Positions 9,064-18,570 of a stretch of DNA of 64,000 nt are shown here, piece by piece (the stretch's first letter is position 1; the number at the start of each line of letters is the position of its first letter). The stretch lies in the NCBI GenBank assembly GCA_027486345.1, contig JAIXPH010000014.1, forward strand, positions 1 through 64,000, written 5' to 3'. This DNA comes from Paracoccaceae bacterium (lineage in GTDB: Bacteria > Pseudomonadota > Alphaproteobacteria > Rhodobacterales > Rhodobacteraceae). A program made the position numbers and the translations under genes. A model generated the notes under the pieces. That model made no database searches. It was not told the DNA's origin and worked only from the letters and a program-made list of their open reading frames with translations.

Positions 9064-10326
9064 ATGAATATCCTCATCCTCGGCGGCGGCGGGCGGGAAC
9101 ATGCGCTGGCTTGGGCGATCAAACAGAACCCCAAGACCGACCGCCTGATCGTGGCCCCAGGAAATGCGGGCATCGCACTCTTGGCCGAATGCGCCGATAT
9201 CGACATCCTGAACGGCGCGACGGTGGTGACCTTCTGCGAGGAAAACGCCATCGACTTCGTCATCGTCGGCCCAGAGGCCCCCTTGGCCGCCGGAGTGGCC
9301 GATGCCACCCGCGCGGCGGGACTTCTGACCTTCGGCCCCTCGGCCGCTGCGGCGCGGCTGGAGGCGTCAAAAGCCTTCACCAAGGAAATCTGTGACGCCT
9401 GCGCCGCCCCCACCGCCGGCTACGCCCGCTTCACCGAAGCCGCCTCCGCCCGCGCCCATGTCAAAGCCAAAGGTGCGCCGATCGTGGTCAAGGCCGATGG
9501 TCTGGCCGCGGGCAAGGGCGTCATCGTGGCGATGACCGAGGCCGAAGCGCTTGACGCCATCGACGACATGTTCGGCGGCGAATTCGGCGCGGCGGGGGCC
9601 GAGGTGGTGATCGAGGACTTCATGACGGGTGAGGAAGCCAGTTTCTTCATCCTGACCGATGGGGTGAACGCCCTGCCCATCGGCACCGCGCAGGATCACA
9701 AGCGGGTGGGCGATGGCGACACCGGCCCCAATACCGGGGGCATGGGGGCCTATTCCCCGGCCCCGGTGCTGACCGATGCCATAGCCGCGCAGGCGATGGC
9801 CGAGATTGTCCTGCCCACGATCCAGGAGATGGCGCGGCGCGGCACGCCCTATCAGGGTGTGCTCTATGCCGGTCTGATGATCGAGGAGGGCCGTGCGCGG
9901 TTGGTGGAATACAACGCCCGTTTCGGCGATCCGGAATGTCAGGTGCTGATGATGCGTTTGGGCGCGCAGGCGCTGGACCTGTTGCTCGCCTGTGCCGAGG
10001 GGCGGCTGTCTGAGGTGCGCGCGAACTGGGCCGACGACCATGCCTTGACCATTGTGATGGCGGCGAAGGGTTATCCGGGCGCTTACACCAAGGGCACGGT
10101 CATTCGCGGGCTGGAGGCATTGCCCGAAACCTCAAGCCAGATGGTGTTCCATGCGGGAACGACGGCACGCGATGGCGCGATCACGGCCACCGGGGGCCGC
10201 GTGCTGAATGTCACCGCACGCGGGGCGACGCTGGCCGAGGCGCAGGCGCGGGCCTATGCGATGGTGGATGCCATCGACTGGCCCGAGGGGTTCTGCCGCC
10301 GCGACATCGGCTGGCGCGCGCTGTAA
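9064..10326 (+). CDS. purD: Phosphoribosylamine-glycine ligase
   Basis: MNILILGGGGREHALAWA, ATP-grasp, TGPNTGGMGAYSP. Confidence 0.96.
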   Translation: MNILILGGGGREHALAWAIKQNPKTDRLIVAPGNAGIALLAECADIDILNGATVVTFCEENAIDFVIVGPEAPLAAGVADATRAAGLLTFGPSAAAARLEASKAFTKEICDACAAPTAGYARFTEAASARAHVKAKGAPIVVKADGLAAGKGVIVAMTEAEALDAIDDMFGGEFGAAGAEVVIEDFMTGEEASFFILTDGVNALPIGTAQDHKRVGDGDTGPNTGGMGAYSPAPVLTDAIAAQAMAEIVLPTIQEMARRGTPYQGVLYAGLMIEEGRARLVEYNARFGDPECQVLMMRLGAQALDLLLACAEGRLSEVRANWADDHALTIVMAAKGYPGAYTKGTVIRGLEALPETSSQMVFHAGTTARDGAITATGGRVLNVTARGATLAEAQARAYAMVDAIDWPEGFCRRDIGWRAL

Positions 10327-10330
10327 CGCG

Positions 10331-11737
10331 ATGCGCGGCGCGGGGCCTTTCGCTGCCCTTGGCCTTGGCCTTGCCTTTGTGGTGCTGTGCTTTTGGCATT
10401 ACGCGCCGATGCTGCCGGGGGCGGAGCTTTGGCAATTCGATGAGTTCTACACCGCCGAGCGGACCTATAGCATCCTGTTCCGGGGGGACTGGCTGACGCT
10501 GTTTTCCAACGGCGAGCCGGTGTTCAAGAAACCGCCTTTGCAGTATTGGGCCGGGGCCGGATTGCTGCTGGCCGGGGTGCCGGAGGGACTGGCGCTGCGC
10601 CTGCCGTCGATGCTGGCGGCCTTTGGTGTGGCGGCGCTGACCTTTCGGCTGGCCTGGGTTTTGGCGGGGACGGCTTGGGCGGGTCTGGCGGCGCTGGTGC
10701 TGCTGGCAGGGTCGGCGCTGTTCTGGGTCTCGGCCACCTCGGCCATGCTGGACATGCCTGCGGCGCTGTTCCTGCTGGGCGCGGTGATGGCGACGGCGGC
10801 AGCGTGGTCGCGGCCCCGGTTCTGGTGGGTGGTGGCGCTGATGGTCGGGCTTGGGGCGCTGCAAAAGGCGCCCGTCGCGCTGGTGGCGGTTGCGGTCACC
10901 GTGTTGGTGCTACGCTGGCAGGGGGCACCGGCACGGGCGCGGCTGTGGGACCCCTTGGCGCTGGCCGTCGCGCTGGTCGCGGTCTGGCCGCTGGTGCAAT
11001 GGCTGCAAGCGGGCAATGCGCCGTTGCGGGTGGCTTTCGTGCAAGAGCAATCGCAGCGCTTCCTGCCCGGATGGGGCGGATGGGAGCGGTCCCTGCGCTG
11101 GGTGGAATGGACGCAGGCCGACGGGGCGGTGCTGTGGGCGGCGATGCTGGCGGCGGTTTTGGCGCTGCCCTTCGTCGCGCGTCGGGCGGTGTTTGTGACG
11201 GTCTGGGTCGGGCTGTTCCTGCTGGCCCTGACGGCGGCGCGGGGCGAGGTGTTTGACCGTTATCTGATGCAGATCCTGCCCTTTGCGGCGGCGGCAGGGG
11301 GTGTTGTGCCGGTGCGCCTGTTTCGTCCCGGCTTGGGTCTGGCGCTTGTCGCGCTGGTCAGTGTGACTGCGGGCGGGCCGTTCAAGACGCCCGCAGCCAT
11401 TGGGCTGGATGGGCCGGGGATGGCCCCCTTCCGCTCCTTGCTGAGCGAATTCCGGGCGTCCATCCAGGCGGATGACTCCCTGATCGTCTGCGGGTGGGGC
11501 AAATCCGACCTTGTGCTGTTTCCGGGTGCCTTGTGGCTGTGGGGCAGTGCGGACAAACCCTTCCGCCGCATCTGGCGGGCGGCGGAACTGCCTGAGGCGC
11601 TGGCCATCGACAACATCCGCCCGCCGCTGCGGGGGCTGTGTTTGGCGGAGGAGTTCGACGCCTTGGCGAAGGCCCAACCGGGGTTGGTCGAGGTGGCACG
11701 GGACCGGGGGTTCGTGCATTGGGTCTATCGGCGGTGA
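10331..11737 (+). CDS. ArnT/GT39-like membrane glycosyltransferase
   Basis: Multi-TM; WQFDEFYTAERTYSILFRGDW and EPVFKKPPLQYWAGA are typical of GT-C/ArnT-like N-termini. Confidence 0.8.
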   Translation: MRGAGPFAALGLGLAFVVLCFWHYAPMLPGAELWQFDEFYTAERTYSILFRGDWLTLFSNGEPVFKKPPLQYWAGAGLLLAGVPEGLALRLPSMLAAFGVAALTFRLAWVLAGTAWAGLAALVLLAGSALFWVSATSAMLDMPAALFLLGAVMATAAAWSRPRFWWVVALMVGLGALQKAPVALVAVAVTVLVLRWQGAPARARLWDPLALAVALVAVWPLVQWLQAGNAPLRVAFVQEQSQRFLPGWGGWERSLRWVEWTQADGAVLWAAMLAAVLALPFVARRAVFVTVWVGLFLLALTAARGEVFDRYLMQILPFAAAAGGVVPVRLFRPGLGLALVALVSVTAGGPFKTPAAIGLDGPGMAPFRSLLSEFRASIQADDSLIVCGWGKSDLVLFPGALWLWGSADKPFRRIWRAAELPEALAIDNIRPPLRGLCLAEEFDALAKAQPGLVEVARDRGFVHWVYRR

Positions 11738-11746
11738 GGGGGGGGG

Positions 11747-12021
11747 GACAGAGGGCCACCTTTTGCGCCGCCATGCAGATCAGTCGCGCGGGGCAAGTGA
11801 CCCGCGCGCAGCGCAACCTTTGCCCAAGTCCCCCCGTGCGCCCAGAGCACGGGCCGCGCCCGCCCGCCCCTTGGCGGGCGCGATAAATCGCCCCCGCAAG
11901 GTCGTGCGCGCCCCGTGCCCCCAGCGTCGGGATGGCTGACAGCCCCTTGCGGCTTCGTTGCCTCAGCCGCAATCGGACCGGCAGGTCTGTCCACAGGACA
12001 GCCCCGCGTTGGTCCTCTGTC
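11747..12021 (-). repeat. Multi-hairpin intergenic repeat, copy B (inverted relative to A)
   Basis: Reverse complement aligns with 8719-8986 almost end to end; termini GACAGAGGACC / GGCCCTCTGTC. Confidence 0.8.
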
Positions 12022-12102
12022 ACCCCCCTGCCCGCTTCCCCTTGCACCCCCTGCCATCCGCGCATAAGAAGCGCCCCAATTCGGGCCTTGGCGGGGGGGA
12101 AC

Positions 12103-13362
12103 ATGCCGCTTCTCGTGATGAAATTCGGCGGCACCTCGGTGGCCGACCTTGCGCGGATCGAAAACGCCGCGAAAAAGGTGCAGAAGGAAGTCGAGCGCGG
12201 CTATGACGTCATCGTCATCGTCAGCGCCATGTCGGGCGAGACGAACCGTCTGGTCGGCTATGTCGAAGGCACCTCGAAGCTTTACGACGCCCGCGAATAT
12301 GACGCGGTGGTGGCAAGCGGTGAGAATGTCACCGCGGGCCTGATGGCGCTGCGCCTGCAGGAAATGGGCATTCCGGCGCGTTCGTGGCAAGGCTGGCAGG
12401 TGCCGATCAACACCACGGCACAGCATGGCTCGGCCCGCTTCGTGTCGATCCCGCGGGACAATATCGACGCCAAATTCGCCGAAGGCTTCAAGGTCGCGGT
12501 CGTGGCGGGCTTCCAGGGCCTTAGCCCTGAGGGCCGCGTGACCACCCTTGGCCGGGGCGGGTCTGACACCACCGCCGTCGCCTTTGCCGCCGCCTTTGGC
12601 GCGGAACGCTGCGACATCTACACCGATGTTGACGGGGTCTATACCACCGATCCGCGCGTGTCGTCCAAGGCGCGCAAGCTGGACAAGATCGCGTTTGAGG
12701 AGATGCTGGAACTGGCCTCCCTCGGCGCGAAGGTCCTGCAAACGCGGTCGGTCGAACTGGCGATGCGCTACAAGGTGCGCCTGCGCGTGCTGTCATCCTT
12801 TGAAGATACCGACGAAAATTCAGGGACCTTGGTCTGCGACGAGGAGGAAATCATGGAATCGAAAGTCGTCTCTGGCGTCGCGTTTTCGCGTGAGGAAGCC
12901 AAGATCACCCTCTTCACCATCGAGGATCGCCCTGGCGTCGCCTCGGCTATCTTCGGCCCCTTGGCCGATGCGGGCGTGAATGTGGACATGATCGTCCAGA
13001 ACATCAGCGAGAAGGACTATGACGACGCCCATCCGGGGGCCGTCACGGACATGACCTTCTCCTGCCCGATCAATCAGGTCGAACGCGCCAAGAAGGCAAT
13101 GGAAGACGCCAAGGCGGCGGGTCTGATCAAGTATGACGAACTGATCATCGACACCGACGTCGCCAAGGTTTCGGTCGTTGGCATCGGCATGCGGTCGCAC
13201 GCGGGCGTGGCCGCCAAGATGTTCTCGTCCCTCTCGGCGGAAAACATCAACATCAAGGTGATCTCCACCTCCGAGATCAAGATCTCGGTCCTGATCGACC
13301 GCAAATACATGGAACTGGCCGTGCAGGCCCTGCACGACGCCTTTGGGCTGGACAAGGCCTAA
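12103..13362 (+). CDS. lysC: Aspartate kinase
   Basis: MPLLVMKFGGTSVADLARI...; GRGGSDTTAVA; two ACT domains. Confidence 0.96.
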   Translation: MPLLVMKFGGTSVADLARIENAAKKVQKEVERGYDVIVIVSAMSGETNRLVGYVEGTSKLYDAREYDAVVASGENVTAGLMALRLQEMGIPARSWQGWQVPINTTAQHGSARFVSIPRDNIDAKFAEGFKVAVVAGFQGLSPEGRVTTLGRGGSDTTAVAFAAAFGAERCDIYTDVDGVYTTDPRVSSKARKLDKIAFEEMLELASLGAKVLQTRSVELAMRYKVRLRVLSSFEDTDENSGTLVCDEEEIMESKVVSGVAFSREEAKITLFTIEDRPGVASAIFGPLADAGVNVDMIVQNISEKDYDDAHPGAVTDMTFSCPINQVERAKKAMEDAKAAGLIKYDELIIDTDVAKVSVVGIGMRSHAGVAAKMFSSLSAENINIKVISTSEIKISVLIDRKYMELAVQALHDAFGLDKA

Positions 13363-13406
13363 GGTTCGGGGCGTGAAGGTCCGGGCCTGAGGTTCCGACC
13401 TTCCGC

Positions 13407-13838
13407 CTAGGGCAGCAACCGACCAAGCAGGGCCGCCAAAGGCCCTGCCCCCTCTCCCAGCGGCGCGCCCAGATGGCGCTGGATCGCGGGGCCGTAGACC
13501 TCCCACATCCGACGCTGCATCGCGCGACCTGAGGGCGTCACGCTGACGACATGGCCGCGCCCGTCCCCGGCATAGGGCGCGCGGGCGATGAGGCCAGCCC
13601 CCTCCATCCGGTCCAGCAGGCGCGAGACATTGTGCTGCGCCAGCAAGAGCCGCCCCTCCAGTTCCAGCGGGCGCAGGGGCGTTTCGGCGCGCACAAGTTC
13701 CAGCAGAACATCATACCAGCCCAGCGGCGGCAGTCCGGCCGCCTTCAACTCTGCCTCCACCGCGCCCAAAAGCACGCGCTGCGCCCGGATCAGGCGCGCC
13801 CATGCCGTGACGGCTTCCTCTGTCGGTTCCTCACTCAT
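13407..13838 (-). CDS. MarR family transcriptional regulator
   Basis: wHTH: LLLAQHNVSRLLDRMEGAGLIARAPYAGDGRGHVVSVTPSG; start MSEEPTEE preferred over longer ORF. Confidence 0.88.
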   Translation of the reverse strand: MSEEPTEEAVTAWARLIRAQRVLLGAVEAELKAAGLPPLGWYDVLLELVRAETPLRPLELEGRLLLAQHNVSRLLDRMEGAGLIARAPYAGDGRGHVVSVTPSGRAMQRRMWEVYGPAIQRHLGAPLGEGAGPLAALLGRLLP

Positions 13839-13857
13839 GATTGCAGGGTAGCAGAAA

Positions 13858-13919
13858 GATGCAAATGCATCAAGATTGACAACCGGATGCATCTGCATCC
13901 ATATAGATGCATCTGCATT
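13858..13919. promoter_or_regulatory. Three GATGCANNTGCAT(C/T) palindromes in the divergent marR/Rieske promoter region
   Basis: 13858-13871 GATGCAAATGCATC; 13886-13899 GATGCATCTGCATC; 13906-13919 GATGCATCTGCATT. Confidence 0.85.
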
Positions 13920-13936
13920 TAGAATCGGAGTCTGCC

Positions 13937-14245
13937 ATGCAGCACGAACTGGCCAAACTGTCCGACATCCCCGCCACCGGCAGCCTGCTTGTCCCCTTCT
14001 TCGGACGAGAGGTGCATGTCTTTTTCGCAGAGGGCGAGGCCCGCGCGGTGGCCAATGCCTGCACCCATATCGGCGGCCCGCTGGAGTGCCGCGACGGGGT
14101 CTTCACCTGCCCATGGCATGGCGCGACCTTCTCGATGGCGGAGGGCACCCGCCTTGACGGCCCGGCACCGGCAGGCAGCCGCCTCATGCGCCTGCCGACG
14201 CGGGTGATCGGGGATGCGCTGGTCTATGTCTGGGGGCGCGACTGA
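13937..14245 (+). CDS. Rieske [2Fe-2S] ferredoxin-like protein
   Basis: Motifs CTHIGG and CPWHG. Confidence 0.9.
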   Translation: MQHELAKLSDIPATGSLLVPFFGREVHVFFAEGEARAVANACTHIGGPLECRDGVFTCPWHGATFSMAEGTRLDGPAPAGSRLMRLPTRVIGDALVYVWGRD

Positions 14246-14898
14246 TGGACCGTCTGACGCTCGTCTCTTTCGACCTTTGCCCCTATGTGCAGCGCGCGGT
14301 GATCGTGCTGGTGGAAAAGGGGGTGCGGTTCGAGCGGATCGACATCGACCTCGCGGCAAAGCCCGAATGGTTTCTGGCGTTGTCACCCACCGGGCGGGTG
14401 CCGCTCTTGCAGGTCGGGACAGAGGTCCTGTTCGAAAGCGCCGCCATCGTGGAGTACCTTGACGAAACCCATGCCCCCCGCCTGCATCCGGGCGATGCGA
14501 TCACCCGCGCGCGGCATCGGGCTTGGATGGATCAAGGATCGGCGCTGCTGGGCGATCTCTGGACGCTGGAAACGACAAGGGACGCAGCCGCGTTCGACGC
14601 GGCCTGCGCCAGCGTCCGCACCCGGCTTGACCGGCTGGCGCAAGCCCTTGGGGCGGCAGAGTGGTTCGGCGGGGACAAGTTTTCCCTTGTGGATGCGGTC
14701 TTTGCCCCCGCGTTCCGCTATTTCGACACGTTCGAGACGGCGGCGGACCTGCATCTGGTGCCGCCGACCCTGTCCGGCTGGCGGGCACGGCTGGCGGCAC
14801 GACCCTCGGTCCGGGATGCGGTGGTGCCAGATTATGCCGACCGGCTGCGGGCCTTCATCCAAAGGCAAGGGGGCGTGATGGCTGCCCGAATGCTCTGA
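14245..14898 (+). CDS. Glutathione S-transferase family protein
   Basis: CPYVQRAVIVLVEKGV, VPLLQ, FESAAIVEYLDE; overlaps upstream stop. Confidence 0.88.
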   Translation: MDRLTLVSFDLCPYVQRAVIVLVEKGVRFERIDIDLAAKPEWFLALSPTGRVPLLQVGTEVLFESAAIVEYLDETHAPRLHPGDAITRARHRAWMDQGSALLGDLWTLETTRDAAAFDAACASVRTRLDRLAQALGAAEWFGGDKFSLVDAVFAPAFRYFDTFETAADLHLVPPTLSGWRARLAARPSVRDAVVPDYADRLRAFIQRQGGVMAARML

Positions 14899-14922
14899 TC
14901 CCCCGTTCCAACCGGAGGCGCC

Positions 14923-14968
14923 GCAAATTCCTTCGAAGGAATTTGCAAAAGTTCTCGAAAACTTTTGC
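14923..14968. repeat. Double palindrome with TTCGAA core, copy 1
   Basis: GCAAATTCCTTCGAAGGAATTTGC followed by GCAAAAGTTctcgaaAACTTTTGC. Confidence 0.85.
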
Positions 14969-15033
14969 CCGCACCGTCGCCTTCCGCGCCCTTGGTGTCG
15001 CGGCGGGCCGGGTGCGTGGGTGGCGGAGGGACC

Positions 15034-15951
15034 ATGGTCGATGGCACGATGACCGATCTCACCTCTCCGCGCCGTCGCTTCGACCCGGCCTTTCCGCTGC
15101 TCTCGGCGCTGCTGGTGCTCACATGGTCCACCGGCTTTCTGGGCGTGCGCTGGATGTCGGATGCGACTCCGATCCTGACGATCCTGTTCTGGCGCTGCCT
15201 GATGTCGGGACTGATCCTGCTGCCATTTGCCCTGACGCAAAAGCCGCGCCTGACCCGGCGCTTGATGGCGGAGCAGGTTCTGTTCGGGGCCTTGGGGATG
15301 TTCCTTTATCTGGGCGGTTTTGCCAGTGCCATCGGCTTGGGCGTGCCCACGGGACTGGTCGCGCTGATCGCCGACATGCTGCCCTTGGGCGTGGCCGTGC
15401 TCTCGGGACCGCTGCTGGGTCAGCCGCTGACGGCGCGGCAGTGGCTGGGCACGGGGGTGGCGGTGGCCGGGGTGGCGCTGGTGTCGGGGGACGGGCTGCG
15501 GTTGGGGACAGCCCCGCTTTGGGCGCTGGCGCTACCGGTGGGGGGCACGCTGTGCTTTGCTCTTGCTGCCGTGCTGCAACGCCGCTTGCGCCCCGATGCC
15601 ACGCCCGTGCTGCACTCGGTCTGCCTGCAATCGCTGACGGCGGCGGCGCTGTTCGGGCTGGTCGGCCTGCCGATGGGCGGGGTGATGCCACAAGCGACGC
15701 TGGGCTTTGGCTTGGGCATCGGCTGGCTTGTGCTGGTGGCGACCTTTGGCGGATACGGCCTCTATTACCTCTGCCTTGCGCGCTATGCCCCGGCGCGGGT
15801 GACGAGTGTGCTTTACCTGTCGCCTCCCGTCACCATGCTCTGGGCAACCCTGCTGTGGGGGGAGCCGCTGACAGCCTTGATGATGCTTGGGACAGCCATC
15901 ACCTTGGCCGGGGTGATGCTGGCCGCGGGTCAGACCCCCGCCACGACATAA
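15034..15951 (+). CDS. EamA/DMT family transporter
   Basis: Ten-TM-like hydrophobic protein, WSTGFLGVRW... Confidence 0.85.
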   Translation: MVDGTMTDLTSPRRRFDPAFPLLSALLVLTWSTGFLGVRWMSDATPILTILFWRCLMSGLILLPFALTQKPRLTRRLMAEQVLFGALGMFLYLGGFASAIGLGVPTGLVALIADMLPLGVAVLSGPLLGQPLTARQWLGTGVAVAGVALVSGDGLRLGTAPLWALALPVGGTLCFALAAVLQRRLRPDATPVLHSVCLQSLTAAALFGLVGLPMGGVMPQATLGFGLGIGWLVLVATFGGYGLYYLCLARYAPARVTSVLYLSPPVTMLWATLLWGEPLTALMMLGTAITLAGVMLAAGQTPATT

Positions 15952-16040
15952 TCCGTTTCCCTTATGCGTCGCATGTGGTCTAAAGGCAGGGCAGGACAGG
16001 ACATCGAAAGGCGCGGACGCCGCACCGCGAAGACGGGGCC

Positions 16041-18287
16041 ATGCCAGAACGGACAGAAAGCGACAGCCGCAAATTGCTGCGCCGCCTGCGCGACACGCTG
16101 GCGACCCCCGGCAAGGGGCAGGACCGGCTTGACCGCATCACCCATCTGATCGCGGATTCGATGGGGACAGAGGTCTGTTCAATCTACCTTTTCCGCGATG
16201 CGGATACGCTGGAACTGTGCGCGACCGAGGGCTTGAAAGCCGAAGCCGTCCACAAGACCCGCATGAAGCTGGGCGAAGGTCTGGTGGGCCGTGTCGCCCG
16301 CACCGGCCTGCCGGTGAACACGGCCAATGCGCCCGGCGAGAAGGGCTTCCGCTACATGCCGGAAACCGGGGAAGAGATTTACTCCTCCTTCCTCGGCGTG
16401 CCGATCCAGCGCGTGGGCGAAAAGCTGGGCGTTCTGGTGGTGCAGTCCAAGACTGCACGCCAATTCTCGGAAGACGAAATCTACGCGCTGGAAGTCGTGG
16501 CCATGGTGCTGGCCGAGATGACCGAGCTTGGCCTGTTCTCGGGCGATGGCGAAGGCATGCGCGCCCTGCACAAGCAGCCGGTCATGATCCGGGGCAATGT
16601 CGGGCAGGAAGGAGCCGCCGAAGGCCGGGTCTGGCTGCACGAGGCGCGGGTGGTGGTGACCAATCCCGTGGCCGACGATCCCTTGACCGAGATTGACCGC
16701 ATCCGCGCCGCCGTGGGGCAATTGCGCGTGTCGGTGGATGATCTGCTGGCGGCGGAAAGTCTGGACAAGGACCAGAAACAGGTGCTTGAGGCCTACCGCA
16801 TGTTCGCCCATTCGCGCGGCTGGCTGAAACGGATGGAGGATGACATCGCGCGCGGCCTGTCGGCCGAGGCGGCGGTGGAAAAGGAACAATCCGCCACCCG
16901 CGCGCGTCTGGAACAGGTGCCCGACGCCTATTTGCGCGAACGGCTGCATGATCTGGACGACCTGTCCAACCGCCTGCTGCGCATCCTGACCGGACAGGGC
17001 AAGGACACAGGCGCGATGATGCCGGAAAACCCGATCCTCGTGGCGCGCAACATCGGACCGGCGGAACTGCTGGAATATGGCCGCAAGCTGAAGGGCGTGG
17101 TGCTGGAAGAAGGCTCGGTCGGATCGCACGCCGCCATCGTCGCCCGTGCGCTGGCGATCCCGCTGGTGATCCACGCCGACCGCGTGGTGACCGAGGCGCT
17201 GAATGGCGACGCCATCCTTGTCGATGGCGATCAGGGCATCGTGCACCTGCGGCCCGAAGAAACCGTCGCCCGCGCCTTCCGCGACAAGATCGCGATGCAG
17301 GCGGCGGCGCAGCATCGCTATGCCTCGTTGCGGGGTCTTCCGGCGCAATCGACCTGTGGCACGGTGACGACGCTGATGATGAACGCGGGGCTGATGGCCG
17401 ATCTGCCGAGCCTTGAGGGATCTGGAGCCGAAGGCGTGGGCCTCTTCCGCACCGAATTGCAATTCCTCGTCCGCAACAAGATGCCGCAACGCGCGGAGCT
17501 GGCCGCGCTTTACGCCCGCGTCATGGATGCGGCCAAACAGCGCCGCGTGGCCTTCCGAACTCTGGACATCGGGTCGGACAAGGTCTTGCCCTACATGAAG
17601 CCGCAGGACGAACCCAACCCCGCGATGGGTTGGCGCGCGATCCGGGTGGGCCTCGACAAGCCCGGCGTGCTCAGGATGCAGTTGCAAGCCCTGATCCGCG
17701 CGGCCAAGGGGCGGCCCCTGACGATCATGTTCCCCTTCATCAGCGAACACGCCGAATTCGTGCAATCGCGCGAGATGTTCCTATATGAGTTGGAACGGGA
17801 AAAGGCGCTTGGCCACATCGTGCCCGAACGGGTCGAAGTGGGGGCGATGCTGGAAACCCCCAGCCTTGCCTATGCGCCGCGGGCGTTTTTCGAGATGACC
17901 GACTTCGTCTCGATCGGCGGCAATGACCTGAAACAGTTCTTCTTCGCGGCAGACCGCGAAAATGAACGCGTCCGCCGCCGCTATGACATTCTGAACGTGT
18001 CCTTCCTGCATTTCCTGCGGCATATCGTCGGGCGCTGCGAAGAGACCGGCACCGCGCTGTCCTTCTGCGGCGAGGATGCCGGGCGACCCATCGAAGCGCT
18101 GGCCTTCGCCGCCCTTGGCATCCGGGGTCTGTCGATGCGCCCGGCCTCCATCGGCCCGGTCAAGGCGCTTTTGCGGCGGGTGAACCTATCGGAGGCGCGG
18201 GACGTGATCGAGACGGCGATGCAGGACGGGGCCGTGACGGTGCGTCCGGCGCTGATGGCATGGTTGGACGCGCAGGGCGAGGGGTGA
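16041..18287 (+). CDS. ptsP: Phosphoenolpyruvate-protein phosphotransferase PtsP (EI-Ntr, GAF domain)
   Basis: N-terminal GAF; GSVGSHAAIVARALAIP phospho-His domain; GVGLFRTELQFLVR; C-terminal SFCGEDAG. Confidence 0.93.
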   Translation: MPERTESDSRKLLRRLRDTLATPGKGQDRLDRITHLIADSMGTEVCSIYLFRDADTLELCATEGLKAEAVHKTRMKLGEGLVGRVARTGLPVNTANAPGEKGFRYMPETGEEIYSSFLGVPIQRVGEKLGVLVVQSKTARQFSEDEIYALEVVAMVLAEMTELGLFSGDGEGMRALHKQPVMIRGNVGQEGAAEGRVWLHEARVVVTNPVADDPLTEIDRIRAAVGQLRVSVDDLLAAESLDKDQKQVLEAYRMFAHSRGWLKRMEDDIARGLSAEAAVEKEQSATRARLEQVPDAYLRERLHDLDDLSNRLLRILTGQGKDTGAMMPENPILVARNIGPAELLEYGRKLKGVVLEEGSVGSHAAIVARALAIPLVIHADRVVTEALNGDAILVDGDQGIVHLRPEETVARAFRDKIAMQAAAQHRYASLRGLPAQSTCGTVTTLMMNAGLMADLPSLEGSGAEGVGLFRTELQFLVRNKMPQRAELAALYARVMDAAKQRRVAFRTLDIGSDKVLPYMKPQDEPNPAMGWRAIRVGLDKPGVLRMQLQALIRAAKGRPLTIMFPFISEHAEFVQSREMFLYELEREKALGHIVPERVEVGAMLETPSLAYAPRAFFEMTDFVSIGGNDLKQFFFAADRENERVRRRYDILNVSFLHFLRHIVGRCEETGTALSFCGEDAGRPIEALAFAALGIRGLSMRPASIGPVKALLRRVNLSEARDVIETAMQDGAVTVRPALMAWLDAQGEG

Positions 18288-18344
18288 GGGGTGAGGGGGC
18301 ACTCCTTCACCCTGAACCATTCGCAAAACTCAATGGTTGCCAAA

Positions 18345-18452
18345 GGGGCGCGGCCGTCCCGCCGGGGTGGCTGCACGTATACCTGCGGCCGCCCCCGATC
18401 TGACTCGGCGGGGGCGGGACGGCCGCGCCCCGATGCTTTGGGCATCGGGGCG
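18345..18452. repeat. Large inverted repeat (19-bp perfect arms) plus overlapping second hairpin between ptsP and proS
   Basis: GGGGCGCGGCCGTCCCGCC (18345-18363) vs its complement at 18413-18431; CGCCCCGATGC/GCATCGGGGCG at 18426-18452. Confidence 0.8.
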
Positions 18453-18570
18453 ATCCCTGATGTAGCGCTTTTCCAATCAACCCGACCTGCTGCTCCCGCA
18501 CTCCCAACCGTTGCTTCCCCGCCCCCTACCCGCTAGGAAGTCGCAAACCATTTGCACACAGGTCCGTCCC

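Noticed and set aside
8719-12021. Possible composite transposon defined by the inverted repeats around purD-GT39
   Set aside because: No transposase and the cargo includes a core purine gene; repeat-mediated mobility of the whole block is not supported
11725-12741. 338-aa minus-strand ORF spanning the lysC start and the repeat
   Set aside because: Shadow ORF of lysC extended through repeat copy B
14661-15983. 440-aa plus ORF overlapping the GST and DMT genes
   Set aside because: Out of frame with both supported proteins; Gly/Arg-rich pseudo-translation
16179-17765. 528-aa minus-strand ORF inside ptsP
   Set aside because: Antisense shadow of a well-supported EI-Ntr gene
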